Assembly: GCA_029259775.1 (NCBI GenBank)
Contig: JAJDEN010000005.1
Span: forward strand, 1-64,000
Direction: 5' to 3'
Source of the DNA: Planctomycetota bacterium
GTDB lineage: Bacteria > Planctomycetota > PLA2 > JAEUHO01
Length of the DNA: 64,000 nt
Each line of letters opens with the position of its first letter. Position 1 is the stretch's first letter. The position numbers and the translations under genes are program-made. The notes below the pieces were generated by a model, which saw only the letters and a list, made by a program, of their open reading frames with translations, did not search any database and was not told the DNA's origin. This document shows, one piece after another, positions 11,029 through 20,389 of the stretch.

Positions 11029-12102
11029 TTAGCGCACGCCGGGGTTGGCCCGCGAAGAATCGCCCGACGCCGCGGGCGGCGGGTAGGTGCCCTCGGCCCA
11101 ACGGGTCCACGTGGCGCGACGGATGCCTAGATCACGCCCCGCGATGCGGGTCAGCGCCTGCCGCGCCTTGAGGCGCAAGGAGGGGTCGCCGTCGTCGAGC
11201 ATCGGCAGCAGGGCAGCGACACCCTCCGCACTGCGGGAGATGCCCAGGAACTCCGCCATCTCGGAGCGGACACGAGGACGCGACTCCGTCGCGAGGCGCG
11301 CCAGGATCACGCCCTCGGATCCGCGATCGCCGAGCGTCTTGAGTCCGCGCACGGACTCCTCGCGCACGTAGGCCGTCGAATCATCGACACCGGCGCGAAG
11401 GGCCAGGATCGCGGTGTCGCGCATGCGTGCGACCAAGGCAACGTCGGCGGCGCGTCGCATGGCGGCGTCCGGTGCGTTGACGAGGTAGGTGCGTGTGTAG
11501 AACGGCTTCATCGCGTCCTTGGCGAGCGGAACGTTCGGCATCGCGTAGCTTCCGATCTCGCGCAGGATCGCTACCGCTCGGCTACGCGCACCGGCGGGAT
11601 TCGTGCGCGCGAGACCGTTGGTCGCGAACAGTCCGTCCATCTCGCGTAGGCGCGTGAGGAAGCGGTCACCACGCTCGGGTACACGCCGGCCGTCGGAGGC
11701 GGGAAGCTTGGCCGTCAGTCGCGTGAGCGAGTTGGCCGCGTTGGCCTGCGCGAGGGCCGACGGATCGTCGAGCACCACATCGGCAAGCAGATCAAAGACC
11801 TGCGCCTCACCTTCGAGACGCTCGTACTCGAGCTTGCCCAGGCGCTGCACCGCGTCGACGGTCTTGTCGATCAGGAACTCGTCCTCGGACACGCGGTAGC
11901 GGAAGCGCTGATCGTGGCTGCCACGCACGATCGTGTAGTACTCCTGCGCGTCCCGATCCATGTTCAGCACGCCGTGCACGAAGCTGTCCCAGACGCCGCC
12001 ATCCTGACTGCCCAGTCTCTTGGCTCGCGTGCACGCCGCCGAGCTGATCAGCAGCAGCAAGCTGAGCGCGATGGCGCCCGCGCGCGTACTCCGTCTCTGC
12101 AT
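11029..12102 (-). CDS. HEAT-repeat lipoprotein
   Basis: The 357-residue product begins MQRRSTRAGAIALSLLLLISSAAC, a lipoprotein signal peptide with lipobox SAAC, so it is probably anchored on the outside of the cytoplasmic membrane. The C-terminal half has HEAT-like helical pairs (AYVREESVRGLKTLG, PRVRSEMAEFLG, PSLRLKARQALTRIAG). The reading frame is open 25 codons further up, but the ATG at 12100-12102 has GGAGGG and begins the signal peptide. It is divergent from the next HEAT gene. Its partner proteins are unknown. Confidence 0.75.
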   Translation of the reverse strand: MQRRSTRAGAIALSLLLLISSAACTRAKRLGSQDGGVWDSFVHGVLNMDRDAQEYYTIVRGSHDQRFRYRVSEDEFLIDKTVDAVQRLGKLEYERLEGEAQVFDLLADVVLDDPSALAQANAANSLTRLTAKLPASDGRRVPERGDRFLTRLREMDGLFATNGLARTNPAGARSRAVAILREIGSYAMPNVPLAKDAMKPFYTRTYLVNAPDAAMRRAADVALVARMRDTAILALRAGVDDSTAYVREESVRGLKTLGDRGSEGVILARLATESRPRVRSEMAEFLGISRSAEGVAALLPMLDDGDPSLRLKARQALTRIAGRDLGIRRATWTRWAEGTYPPPAASGDSSRANPGVR

Positions 12103-12497
12103 CGGTTCGGTCCCTCCGGAGCATCCGCTCCAAGGCGCGATCGTAGGCTCGGCCCCTGGACCATCCAAAGAGCCCATGGGTCCGGCGACGGTTCCTTGCG
12201 CCGGAGCCCCGTCCGCAGCAAGCCGGGCCCTTGGGCTGAGAGGCGCCTGAAGTCCTTGTCTTGTATGTACTTGGGAAGGATTGGAAACAAGGTTACCGGA
12301 CGTTACCGAAAGGGAATGTCAGGTGGTTCGTGACTGTGTGGACCTAAGCGTCTACTCTCAGCGGAGATACGTCCAGCAGACAACGGTCCCAGCCGGAGGG
12401 CATGGGATTTGTGTAGGTCTAGCTGAACGTGCAGGTGTTTCGGCATCCGTGTCCCCTGCGATGCGATGACCGGAGTTCACTGACTCGGAGGATACGT
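12103..12497. other. intergenic region between two divergent HEAT-repeat genes
   Basis: No gene is supported in these 395 bases. The stretch 12250-12340 is clearly richer in A/T than its surroundings and includes a short direct repeat GTTACCG (about 12291-12310), so it is the likely site of the divergent promoters. I could not assign -35/-10 boxes with confidence. Confidence 0.4.
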
Positions 12498-14519
12498 ATG
12501 CGACTTCGCTCCTGGCTGCTGCCGCTGGCTCTCGCCCTTCCCCTGATCTGGCTCGGTACCGACGCCTGGTCGTGCATCCGCTTCAAGGCCCCTGGTGGGT
12601 CGGTGAAGCCGGGTCTGCGTGAGCCGACCGATCCGCCGCCGCCCACGAAGGAGCCGAAGGATCCGACGACGAAGGAGCCTACCGACCCGACGACGCCGTC
12701 GACACCTGGCGCCCCCACGCCGACGACACCGTCGATGCCGGGTCCGAAGACGCCGAGCGCCCCCGCCACGCCCACGCCTGGCGGCACCGGTCGCAAGGCG
12801 CCGGCCGTTGACAACACCACGTGGGAGACCTGGTGGGAGCTCAACCGCGTCGAGTTCTTCCCCCACCGCTGGGTGGGCGCGGTCATCTCGCCCGAGAACG
12901 GTCAGCTCACGCGCGCCGGTCCGCAGCACGTCCATCCCGACATCGTCGAGAACAAAATCTGGCCGGTGCTCAAGAAGACCATCGACCACAAGCACGCCTT
13001 CGTCCAGGAAGCCGCGCTCATTACGATGGGCCGCGTTGCTGCCAACGAGAAGCAGCGTGCGGAAGCCCGCCACATCCTTCTGGGCAAGCTCAAGCACCGC
13101 AACCACCTGATCGCTCGCGCTGCGGCGCTCGGCCTCTTCTACGTGGCCGACGAGAGCAGCATCTACCCGATGTACCAGTTCGCATCGAACGAGAAGACCG
13201 AGGAGGACGTCCGCGCCTTCCTCGCCCTCACGATGACGAACCTGAAGCACCCGATGGCCGCCGGCCTCCTGAAGCAGCTTGCGGACACCAAGAAGGGCTA
13301 CTACGAGCTCGTCGGCGCCGCGATCATGGGCCTTGGCTACAACGGCATCGAGGAAGACAAGACGATCACCGAGTTCCTCTACGACGTCGCGTTCCGCAAG
13401 AAGAACGTGCGCGCCAAGTACCGCGCGCTGGCCGTCGAGTCCTTCGGTCGCATTGGCGACCTGCAGAAGGGCAAGGACCCGATCCTCAAGGGCCTGCAGG
13501 ACCGCGACACCGAGGTCCGCCGCTCCTCCGCGATGGCCATCGGCGTTCTTGATTACCGGACCGCCAGTGAGCGCAAGATCGAAGAGATCCGCGCCCCCTA
13601 CGAGGAGTTCATCGGCGTGCCGATGTCGCCCGAGGACGAAGCTCGGATCAAGACGCTCACGAGCATGATCCCCGATGAGCGTCGCGCGATGGTCAAGACC
13701 GTCAAGAGCATCGTCAAGAAGATCGCCGAGGTCATGAAGAAGGACGGCGACGCCTTCGTGAAGCGCATGTGCGCCATCAGCATGGGACGCATCCACAAGC
13801 AGCATCCGACGCCCCTGATCGGTCGCTACCTCCGTGGCCTGGTCAAGAAGGACCGCGTCGGGATGCGCGAGTACGCCATCCTGGCCATGGGCATCGCGGG
13901 CCTCGACGGCACGGATGTTCTCGCCCTCGAGATGATGAAGAACCGCAACCCCTCGGCGCGCGGCGCGGCCTGCATCGCGATGGGCCTGCTCGCCAACCCG
14001 GATCGCATCAACCCGGCGAGCGACATAGTTCGCAAGGCGTGCGACGCGAAGCTTCGCAAGACCATCGTCGGCGACCCGCACCCGTTCATCCGCGGCTACG
14101 CGGCGATCGCGGCGGGCATGGTGGGCAACCACGGCTCGGCCGCGACCATCTTGAAGATGGTTCGCACGACGAAGACGCCGGAGTCCCGCGCCTATGGTGC
14201 CCTGGGCTTGGCGATGCTCGGCACCAAGCAGGGTTCGACGGAGATCACGAACTTCATCAAGTCCAAGGGTCAGATGCGCAACGGCTTCGTGGCCAGCCAC
14301 ATGGTCTACAGCCTGGGCCTCACGAAGGACCGCCGTCAGCTCGACGAGCTGCTCAAGCAGTGCCTCAACGAGCACGACCAGTACGTCCAGGCAGCGGCCT
14401 TGGCGGGCGTCGGCTACCTGTGCACGGCGGAGTTCTACCCGCGTCGCCACGTCATGTCGCGCGGCTACAACTACATGCTCAACATGGACTATATTGACAC
14501 CTACTTCTTCAAGCTCTAG
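12498..14519 (+). CDS. secreted HEAT-repeat protein with Pro/Thr-rich linker
   Basis: The 673-residue protein starts MRLRSWLLPLALALPLIWLG, a Sec signal peptide. About 55 residues of Pro/Thr-rich, low-complexity linker follow (PTDPPPPTKEPKDPTT and similar). The rest is a long array of HEAT-like helical repeats interrupted by a Lys-rich helical segment near residues 385-420. The ATG at 12498 has GGAGGA at 12487-12492. The gene stands alone and ends in serial terminators within a 106-bp tandem repeat. The function is unknown; such arrays normally serve as protein-binding scaffolds, and here it should act outside the cytoplasm. Confidence 0.8.
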   Translation: MRLRSWLLPLALALPLIWLGTDAWSCIRFKAPGGSVKPGLREPTDPPPPTKEPKDPTTKEPTDPTTPSTPGAPTPTTPSMPGPKTPSAPATPTPGGTGRKAPAVDNTTWETWWELNRVEFFPHRWVGAVISPENGQLTRAGPQHVHPDIVENKIWPVLKKTIDHKHAFVQEAALITMGRVAANEKQRAEARHILLGKLKHRNHLIARAAALGLFYVADESSIYPMYQFASNEKTEEDVRAFLALTMTNLKHPMAAGLLKQLADTKKGYYELVGAAIMGLGYNGIEEDKTITEFLYDVAFRKKNVRAKYRALAVESFGRIGDLQKGKDPILKGLQDRDTEVRRSSAMAIGVLDYRTASERKIEEIRAPYEEFIGVPMSPEDEARIKTLTSMIPDERRAMVKTVKSIVKKIAEVMKKDGDAFVKRMCAISMGRIHKQHPTPLIGRYLRGLVKKDRVGMREYAILAMGIAGLDGTDVLALEMMKNRNPSARGAACIAMGLLANPDRINPASDIVRKACDAKLRKTIVGDPHPFIRGYAAIAAGMVGNHGSAATILKMVRTTKTPESRAYGALGLAMLGTKQGSTEITNFIKSKGQMRNGFVASHMVYSLGLTKDRRQLDELLKQCLNEHDQYVQAAALAGVGYLCTAEFYPRRHVMSRGYNYMLNMDYIDTYFFKL

Positions 14520-14540
14520 TAGGTCGCTCAACACTCGGAG

Positions 14541-14571
14541 AGGGCGGCTTCGGCCGCCCTTTCTTCGTTTT
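14541..14571 (+). terminator. Rho-independent terminator, repeat copy 1
   Basis: The stem AGGGCGGC / GCCGCCCT closes a stable TTCG tetraloop and is followed by TTCTTCGTTTT. It lies 21 bases after the HEAT gene stop. Confidence 0.9.
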
Positions 14572-14644
14572 GGGTGTGAGCCTTTAAGAAGATCCGAGAT
14601 CGACACCTACTTCTTCAAGCTCTAGTAGGTCCCTCGACATCCGG

Positions 14645-14677
14645 AAAGGGCGGCTCCGGCCGCCCTTTCTTCGTTTT
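14645..14677 (+). terminator. Rho-independent terminator, repeat copy 2
   Basis: The stem AAAGGGCGGC / GCCGCCCTTT (10 bp) closes a TCCG loop and is followed by a T-rich tail (CTTCGTTTT). It is the duplicated version of the terminator at 14541. Confidence 0.88.
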
Positions 14678-14795
14678 GGGTGTGAGCCTTGAAGAAGATC
14701 CGAGATCGACGCGCGGTTCCCCAAGCTCTAGCGAGCTGCGGCTGCAAACAGCCTTGGCTTCTTCAAGCCTGCGCGTGGAGAAGTACGTTGATGAG

Positions 14796-14829
14796 GGGCC
14801 GGCAGCTTGCCGGCCCTTGCGTCGTTTTT
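14796..14829 (+). terminator. third terminator hairpin before the convergent gene
   Basis: A perfect 9-bp stem GGGCCGGCA / TGCCGGCCC (14796-14804 with 14808-14816) and a 3-base loop are followed by TTGCGTCGTTTTT. Its sequence differs from the two repeated terminators. It is the last barrier before the convergent lipoprotein gene ending at 14855. The rest of 14520-14854 holds no gene. Confidence 0.8.
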
Positions 14830-14854
14830 ACGACGTGCTGTCTGGCGGCCTCGC

Positions 14855-15841
14855 CTACTTCGGCGTTTTCGGCGCCGCCCCACCATCGAGGATGTAGCGC
14901 GCGATGCCCGCGAGGTCTTCGTCGTCGCCCTCGGCCAGGGCTTGCAGACGCTCGAAGGCCGGTGTGCCGATGGCCAGCAGGGCCTCGGCGGCATTGAAGC
15001 GCACGGGGCCCGGGCGCCTGAGGGCCTGGAGCAGCGCGTCCATCGCCGGCTCCGCGGCCTTGCCAAGATCGAACAAGACGCCCGCCGCGCGCGCGGCAAG
15101 ATCCTCGTCCTTGTCGCTTAGCAGATCGCCCATCGGATGAACCACCGCAGCGCCCCCTTGGGCTAGAGCCGCCGAGACCTCACTCCGGACGACGGTGTCG
15201 CCTGCCCGCATGAGGTCCACACAGGCCGAGATCCCGGCCTCGCCCATGCGAGCCAGGGAGAACGGCGCCTGCCGCCGGATGGAGGCGTTGGGGTCCTTGC
15301 TCGCAAGCGCTGCGAGAGCCGTCACGGCGGGCGAACCGGCCTGCCCCATGTCGGCGAACGCCGAGACCGCGGCCCAGCGGACGCGCACACTGTCGTCCTC
15401 CAGCGCCTTCTGGAGCACCGGCAGGGCGGACGCGCCCAGCTTGCCCACCGCCAGGCGCGCGTGGCGCCTCACGGGCTCCTGGGGGCTCTTGAGGAATCCC
15501 ACGAGCCGCTCGGCAGCAGCTTGGGACGGGGGCATCAAGCGTCCCGTTGCCACGATGGCTGCCAGCTGGACCGAAGGGTCGTCATCGCCCAGCAGGCGCA
15601 GCAGCACATCGATGCTCTGCAGCGGGTCCTTCTCGAGGACGCTGAGCGCCCAGGCTTGCGCCGCGCGTTCTTCGGCGGGGATGTCCGCACCGAGGGAACG
15701 CCACGTCGTCAGCGAGCGCCGCTCATACTGCTCGACCACGGTGGGCATGGTCTTGGTGCTGGTCGGCATCGGCGGCGTCTCGTCGCCGCAACCGGCGAGA
15801 GCCAAGGCGGCAGCCAACGGCATCCAGGGGCGGCGGCTCAC
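14855..15841 (-). CDS. HEAT-repeat lipoprotein coupled to a multihaem cytochrome
   Basis: The 328-residue product begins VSRRPWMPLAAALALAGC, a short lipoprotein signal with lipobox LAGC. From about residue 70 it is a regular HEAT array (DDPSVQLAAIVATGRL, EPVRRHARLAVGKLG, DSVRVRWAAVSAFADMG, NASIRRQAPFSLARMG and more). The frame is open 72 codons further up inside the neighbouring gene, but the GTG at 15839-15841 overlaps that gene's TGA (GTGA) and starts the signal peptide. This coupling suggests the protein works with the cytochrome on the outer face of the membrane. Confidence 0.78.
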   Translation of the reverse strand: MSRRPWMPLAAALALAGCGDETPPMPTSTKTMPTVVEQYERRSLTTWRSLGADIPAEERAAQAWALSVLEKDPLQSIDVLLRLLGDDDPSVQLAAIVATGRLMPPSQAAAERLVGFLKSPQEPVRRHARLAVGKLGASALPVLQKALEDDSVRVRWAAVSAFADMGQAGSPAVTALAALASKDPNASIRRQAPFSLARMGEAGISACVDLMRAGDTVVRSEVSAALAQGGAAVVHPMGDLLSDKDEDLAARAAGVLFDLGKAAEPAMDALLQALRRPGPVRFNAAEALLAIGTPAFERLQALAEGDDEDLAGIARYILDGGAAPKTPK

Positions 15842-18063
15842 TTGCGGATCCTCCACCACAAGACCTCGGGCGGAGGATCGTTGGGGCCGATCGTCCAGGG
15901 TACAGACGCAGCACCACGCGTCAGCCAGCCGCGACGGTGGAGGACGCGCACCTCGGCCGCGAACTCGCCCTCGCCCGTCCCCAGCTCGAACCGGATGCTT
16001 GCGCGTCGTGTCGCCCCGGGTGCCAAGCGCCGGTCGACGATCTGATCGGCGGGCCACGCCTGCCAGAAGCGCGGCAGCCCCTGCGTCTCCTTGACGTCGC
16101 TCTTGGCGCGCACGCCCAGGATGAAACCGGCGGGGTTGCGCCAGTCGCCGGGCGCGAGCGCCAGGCGGGTCTTGACCGAGCCGTCAAGCCACGCCTGGGG
16201 ACCGTCGATCTGCTTCAGCGCCTTGCCTGCCCGCTCAGCCCAGACACCGACGACGACATGCTTGCTCCACGTACCGGTCGGCACCTTGTGGCCTGCGCCA
16301 CTGTTCGTGACGGCGACGTCGACGATGAGCGCGCTGCCGTCCTCGGCCAGGCGCTTGGTGACGGTGACCTCCAGCGCGTGGCGACCAAAGGCCGCCTCGC
16401 TGCCGAGGAAGCGATGACTGTGCACGTCCTGGGGCGAGCGATGTTGCGCGTCCCAGGCCATCTGGTCCATGGCACGCCCTTCCTTGTCGAAGGTCGCCGC
16501 ACCAGGCATGTGGCAATCGAGGCAGGACCGGAACTCCTCGTTCGGGCGCTCTGCCGCCCAGCGCTTCCACTCTTCGAACGTGTCGATCTTGGGCACCGCA
16601 CCATCGCGCCAGCGGCCGCCGCCCTGATGGCATCCCGCGCAGACGTGGCTCGTCTGGAACAGCGGGTTGTAGGAGGCGCCCATGTAGGCGTACGTCGCGT
16701 CGGCCGAGCTACCGAACACCGTGTGGATGCCTCCGGGCCTACCGCTCGTCTTGGGATCGGGCCGATGGATGCCGTAGGCCCCGAACACGCCGCTCGCGCG
16801 CGCGTCCTTCACGTGGTGGATCTTGTGGCAGAAGTCGCAGTGGTTGCCGGCCATCACCCCGCGGGGCTTCCAGGGCGCATCGCCGTGCGTGACAGCATGC
16901 GCCGGCTGATGGCAGCCGCGGCAGTCCTCCGGCGCCGTGGGATCGCCGAGCTTCATCTGCTCGACCTCCCACGTGACGTGGCCGCTGTCGGCCATGCGCG
17001 CGTGTCGGCTCTCGTACCACTGGTCGTAGTGCCAGGGATGGCAGGTCCCGCACGCCATGGCGTCGTTCGTGTCGTCCGCGGCGTACGCGTGGTTCCAGGC
17101 GTAGTCGGGGTTGTCCGTGAGATCGATCGCCGCCAATTCGATCGTCACGGGCCACGGAGCGTCGCCCGCGTCCGGGTGGTCGCCGCTGAACGTGATCGCT
17201 TCGCCGTTGCGGTAGCCGACGCGCCCTGCGGCGAAGCTCTGGGCCAGCAAGGCCTGCTTGCCCTGGAACACCACCTGCGCTCGGCCCGTCGCATCGGTCT
17301 GGACCCGCGTGCGGCTCTGGCCCTTCAACTGCACGATCGCGCCTGAGAGAGGACGCCCGCCGAGGTCCACGACGCGCACGTCGGCGCGGTAGGTGCGCTT
17401 CGCTTCGAGCCGCGGCATGACGGGGTCGATCGGGATCTGGCCGCGGATGGTTCCGTAGGCGGGAGGCTCGTCGCCTTCCTCGTGCCGCTCACCGTAGGAC
17501 TTGGCCCAGATCTGGGGCGCCTCCCAGGCCATGTAGATCGCGTGGCAGTCGGCGCCGTCCTTGCTGAAGACGATGCGCCCAAGTCCGTCGCTTGCGTGGC
17601 GGTAGCGCAGCCCGAGGCACGACCAGCTGAACGTCGCGACGGCGTCCCGGAAGTCTCGCGCGTCCCCGGTGATCGTGCCTTCGCCGTAGGCGGCCCAGCC
17701 GCCGCCATACAGATGCTCGGCCACGCCCCGGATCGCGACGACGAAGCGCGACCCACGGCGACGCACATCCATGTCGTAGCGATCTCGCGCGAGCCAGTAG
17801 CGGGCGCGCACGACAGGGCCGTCCCCGGGCGGGTCCGGCACGTCCGCCCAGGCGTCGCCCCGGAGGTGCATTTCCTCGGTCCAGGCCTGCGTGGCTTCGG
17901 GTGTCGAACGCGGGAAATACTGCTCGCGCTCCTCGAACCCCCCACCGCCGCGCTGGACCCAGACGACCAGTGCGATGGCGCTGGCGCCGAGGAGAAGCCC
18001 GAGCACGATCCAGCGCGTACGTCCGTTGGGGGCAGCAGGCGTCGGGGGGAGCGTATCGGTCAC
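15838..18063 (-). CDS. membrane-anchored five-haem c-type cytochrome (c554-like domain)
   Basis: This 741-residue protein has one N-terminal transmembrane helix (WIVLGLLLGASAIALVVWV, about residues 17-36) and is otherwise extracytoplasmic. There are five CXXCH haem sites in order: CGTCH, CRGCH, CDFCH, CAGCH and CLDCH, all in the central part. Ahead of them is a DOMON/ethylbenzene-dehydrogenase-like beta region with haem-protein flavour (WSCLGLRYRH), and a carboxypeptidase-regulatory-like segment (GGRPLSGAIVQLKG). It is probably an electron-transfer or redox protein; donor and acceptor are unknown. It overlaps the downstream HEAT lipoprotein gene. Confidence 0.82.
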   Translation of the reverse strand: MTDTLPPTPAAPNGRTRWIVLGLLLGASAIALVVWVQRGGGGFEEREQYFPRSTPEATQAWTEEMHLRGDAWADVPDPPGDGPVVRARYWLARDRYDMDVRRRGSRFVVAIRGVAEHLYGGGWAAYGEGTITGDARDFRDAVATFSWSCLGLRYRHASDGLGRIVFSKDGADCHAIYMAWEAPQIWAKSYGERHEEGDEPPAYGTIRGQIPIDPVMPRLEAKRTYRADVRVVDLGGRPLSGAIVQLKGQSRTRVQTDATGRAQVVFQGKQALLAQSFAAGRVGYRNGEAITFSGDHPDAGDAPWPVTIELAAIDLTDNPDYAWNHAYAADDTNDAMACGTCHPWHYDQWYESRHARMADSGHVTWEVEQMKLGDPTAPEDCRGCHQPAHAVTHGDAPWKPRGVMAGNHCDFCHKIHHVKDARASGVFGAYGIHRPDPKTSGRPGGIHTVFGSSADATYAYMGASYNPLFQTSHVCAGCHQGGGRWRDGAVPKIDTFEEWKRWAAERPNEEFRSCLDCHMPGAATFDKEGRAMDQMAWDAQHRSPQDVHSHRFLGSEAAFGRHALEVTVTKRLAEDGSALIVDVAVTNSGAGHKVPTGTWSKHVVVGVWAERAGKALKQIDGPQAWLDGSVKTRLALAPGDWRNPAGFILGVRAKSDVKETQGLPRFWQAWPADQIVDRRLAPGATRRASIRFELGTGEGEFAAEVRVLHRRGWLTRGAASVPWTIGPNDPPPEVLWWRIRK

Positions 18064-18080
18064 CCGCCGAGGATACGAAG

Positions 18081-19241
18081 TCAGCGCCCGATCATGTCGA
18101 AGAAGTCATCCATCTGGACGACGTGCGCCACCCGTTCGGCCAGATCGACGTCGTTCACGCTCGTGTGCCCGACCATGTGACTCTCCAGCAGCGAGACGAT
18201 CGTGTGCCGGCGGAGCCGCCGCGCGAGGTGGTGCGCCTCGTCGATGGGCACGAGGGGATCCCCGTGGCCGTGGAGCAGGAAGACCGCCACGCCGTGGAGG
18301 TGGGCCAGCTCCGCGTCCCACAGCGCCGGCGAGAGGCCCTCGATGCGCGTGTGCGCCTTCCGCAGCAGGTCCTCGCGGGCCGCGCTGCGCACGGCGGGCT
18401 CCGCCAGGACGAGCATGGTCAGGGCGGCGAGCTCGGGACGCTTCAGCGCGGGCGGCGGGTCCGTCGGCAGCGCGGTGGTGTTGAGCCAGGCATCGAGCGC
18501 GCGCACGTCGTCATCGTCGCCGTGGGCGGGGATGAGGCCCGCGCGGATGATGTAGCTGCGCGCGAACTCGGCTGCTTGCGCCCGCTCCCAGGCGAGCGAG
18601 CCGTCACTCACCGGTGCGGCGTTCTCCGCGGCGAACCAGGCCTTGGCGGTGCGGCGCGTGTCGTCGGGCGCCCCGATGAGCAGCACGGTGCGCAGCCCGC
18701 CGCCGCCTTCGCGGCGGTAGGTCGCGCAGCCGCGCAGCGCCAGGGCTCCGCCCACGCTGATGCCGACGACCCCGATCCGGCTTGGATGCGCCCCTTCGTA
18801 GGCCCCGCGTGCGATGGCCTCGAGACAGCGCGCCACACCCGCGCCGACGGGCTCCTGGGCCAGGGGATCGACCAGCGTCGGCAGCTCGGGGGCGATCACG
18901 GTGAAGCCGGCTCGCCCGAAGGCCTGGATCGCGAGCAGGATGCGGCCGTCCGCGATGCCCTTGGGTGCTACGCCATGGACGAAGAGCAGGGTCGGGGCCC
19001 GAGTGTCGCCTTGACGATGGAGCCAGGCCCGCGCCACGCCATAGCGCGCCTCGTCCTCGAGAAGCTGGAAACCTTCGGGCGGCGCGCCGCCCGGTTCGAC
19101 ATCGTCCGGGACGGACGCCTGGAAGCCGAGCAGGCACTGCACGGCCGGCCAGCGCGGTACGACGGCGACCGTCCCCACCGCGACCAGCATCACGACGGCG
19201 AGGCCCAGGACGATCAGGGGGATGCGAAGGCGGCGCGGCAT
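18081..19241 (-). CDS. membrane-anchored alpha/beta hydrolase
   Basis: The 386-residue protein has an N-terminal hydrophobic anchor (IPLIVLGLAVVMLVAVGTVAVV). Fold markers are LLFVHGVAPKG (oxyanion strand), the nucleophile elbow GISVGG, LLHGHGDPLVP with the likely acid Asp, and a His near the C-terminus (ESHMVGHTSV). It lies 17 bases upstream of the cytochrome gene and probably shares its transcript. The substrate is unknown; esterase or peptidase activity is possible. Confidence 0.78.
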   Translation of the reverse strand: MPRRLRIPLIVLGLAVVMLVAVGTVAVVPRWPAVQCLLGFQASVPDDVEPGGAPPEGFQLLEDEARYGVARAWLHRQGDTRAPTLLFVHGVAPKGIADGRILLAIQAFGRAGFTVIAPELPTLVDPLAQEPVGAGVARCLEAIARGAYEGAHPSRIGVVGISVGGALALRGCATYRREGGGGLRTVLLIGAPDDTRRTAKAWFAAENAAPVSDGSLAWERAQAAEFARSYIIRAGLIPAHGDDDDVRALDAWLNTTALPTDPPPALKRPELAALTMLVLAEPAVRSAAREDLLRKAHTRIEGLSPALWDAELAHLHGVAVFLLHGHGDPLVPIDEAHHLARRLRRHTIVSLLESHMVGHTSVNDVDLAERVAHVVQMDDFFDMIGR

Positions 19242-19325
19242 CGCCCCAACCTACCGCCTTGGCCCGCCCCTGCGCATACGCTGTCTGGCGCCTCGTCTGT
19301 CGGGGGAAAGATCGGAGGCCCCGCC

Positions 19326-20327
19326 ATGCCGTACCGCCTGCTCCTGCTCGCCTGCCTCGTCGCCGTGCTGATCGCGCTGGCGTCTTCCGGGGACCAGGCG
19401 CCGCTCCAAGCCGCCGAGCCGAAGATCGAGATGCACAAGGACGTCGTTTACGGCGTAGGCAACGGCCAGGATCTGATGCTGGACATCGCGCGCCCGCGCG
19501 GCGCCTCCGGCCCCCTGCCGGCCGTGCTGGTCCTGCACGGCGGCGGTTGGGTCTCGGGCAACAAGCGCGATGTGCTGCCCATCGTCGAGCTGCTCGCGGA
19601 AGAAGGCTTCGTGGGCATCACGGCGCAGTACCGCCTCGCGCGGGGTCTGCGCGGCCGCAACCGGGCGCCGGCGCCGTGGCCCGCGCAGATCGAGGACGTG
19701 AAGTGCGCCATCCGCTACCTGCGCGCGAACGCGGTGACGTGGTCCATCGACCCCCAGCGCATCGCCGCCATGGGCTTCAGCGCCGGCGCGCACCTCTCGA
19801 TGCTGCTCGGCACCATGGACCCGAAGGACGGCTGCCACGGCAAGGGCGGCTGCGAGGCGGAGAGCAGCAAGGTGCAGGCCGTGATCAGCTTCTTCGGGCC
19901 GACGGACATGGGCATCAAGCTGCCGCCCTTGGCGGAGCGCTCGAAGCTGAGCCGTGAGGATCAGATTCGTGGCCTGAAGGCCTTGGCGCTCTCCGCGATC
20001 CTCGGGCCGGCGTTCCTGGCGGATCCCAGCAAGGCGAGTCCGCTCACCTACGTCGACAAGAGCGACGCGCCGATGCTGCTCTTCCAGGGAACGAGGGACA
20101 CCCTGGTTTCACCGGAGAACACGTACCTGATGATGAACGCCCTGAACAAGGCCGGCGTGGACGGCAAGGTGGTGTTCCACATCGGTGAGGGCCATGGCAC
20201 GGGCTGGCGCAGCGACCCGGTGGCAACCGACGCCATGCAGGACGTCTTGGACTTCCTGAACCAGCAGCTGCGCCCCACGACCATCCGGAGCCTCGCGGAC
20301 CGGCTGCGGGCGCCGCGCCGGAAGTAA
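19326..20327 (+). CDS. secreted esterase/lipase-type alpha/beta hydrolase (BD-FAE-like)
   Basis: The 333-residue product starts with a signal peptide (MPYRLLLLACLVAVLIALAS, cleavage probably after QAA). The esterase motifs are clear: HGGGW (71-75), nucleophile GFSAG (150-154, Ser152), the acid in LLFQGTRDTLV and the His in GEGHGTGW. The order matches the carboxylesterase/feruloyl-esterase-like group that is abundant in planctomycetes. The much longer open frame upstream (from 17901) is antisense to other genes; the ATG at 19326 with GGAGG at 19314-19318 is the start. Confidence 0.87.
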   Translation: MPYRLLLLACLVAVLIALASSGDQAPLQAAEPKIEMHKDVVYGVGNGQDLMLDIARPRGASGPLPAVLVLHGGGWVSGNKRDVLPIVELLAEEGFVGITAQYRLARGLRGRNRAPAPWPAQIEDVKCAIRYLRANAVTWSIDPQRIAAMGFSAGAHLSMLLGTMDPKDGCHGKGGCEAESSKVQAVISFFGPTDMGIKLPPLAERSKLSREDQIRGLKALALSAILGPAFLADPSKASPLTYVDKSDAPMLLFQGTRDTLVSPENTYLMMNALNKAGVDGKVVFHIGEGHGTGWRSDPVATDAMQDVLDFLNQQLRPTTIRSLADRLRAPRRK

Positions 20328-20337
20328 GTCGACTCCC

Positions 20338-20361
20338 GTGCTTGACCCCAGGGCCAAGCAC
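20338..20361 (+). terminator. possible hairpin terminator of the esterase gene
   Basis: A perfect 7-bp stem GTGCTTG / CAAGCAC with a 10-base loop starts 11 bases past the esterase stop and lies 28 bases before the tRNA. No T-tract follows, so terminator function is only suggested by position. Confidence 0.35.
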
Positions 20362-20389
20362 CCTACGATCTCCGCCCGATGCCTACCGA

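Larger units (their letters stand above)
14496..14731 (+). repeat. 106-bp tandem repeat duplicating a gene end and its terminator
   Basis: Copies start at 14496, 14602 and 14708, exactly 106 bases apart; the third is degenerate and breaks off near 14731. Each unit begins with the last codons of the HEAT gene (encoding DTYFFKL, then TAG) and contains the 3' UTR and terminator hairpin. The copies differ by point changes, including ones inside the hairpin that keep it paired (loop TTCG against TCCG). Confidence 0.9.
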
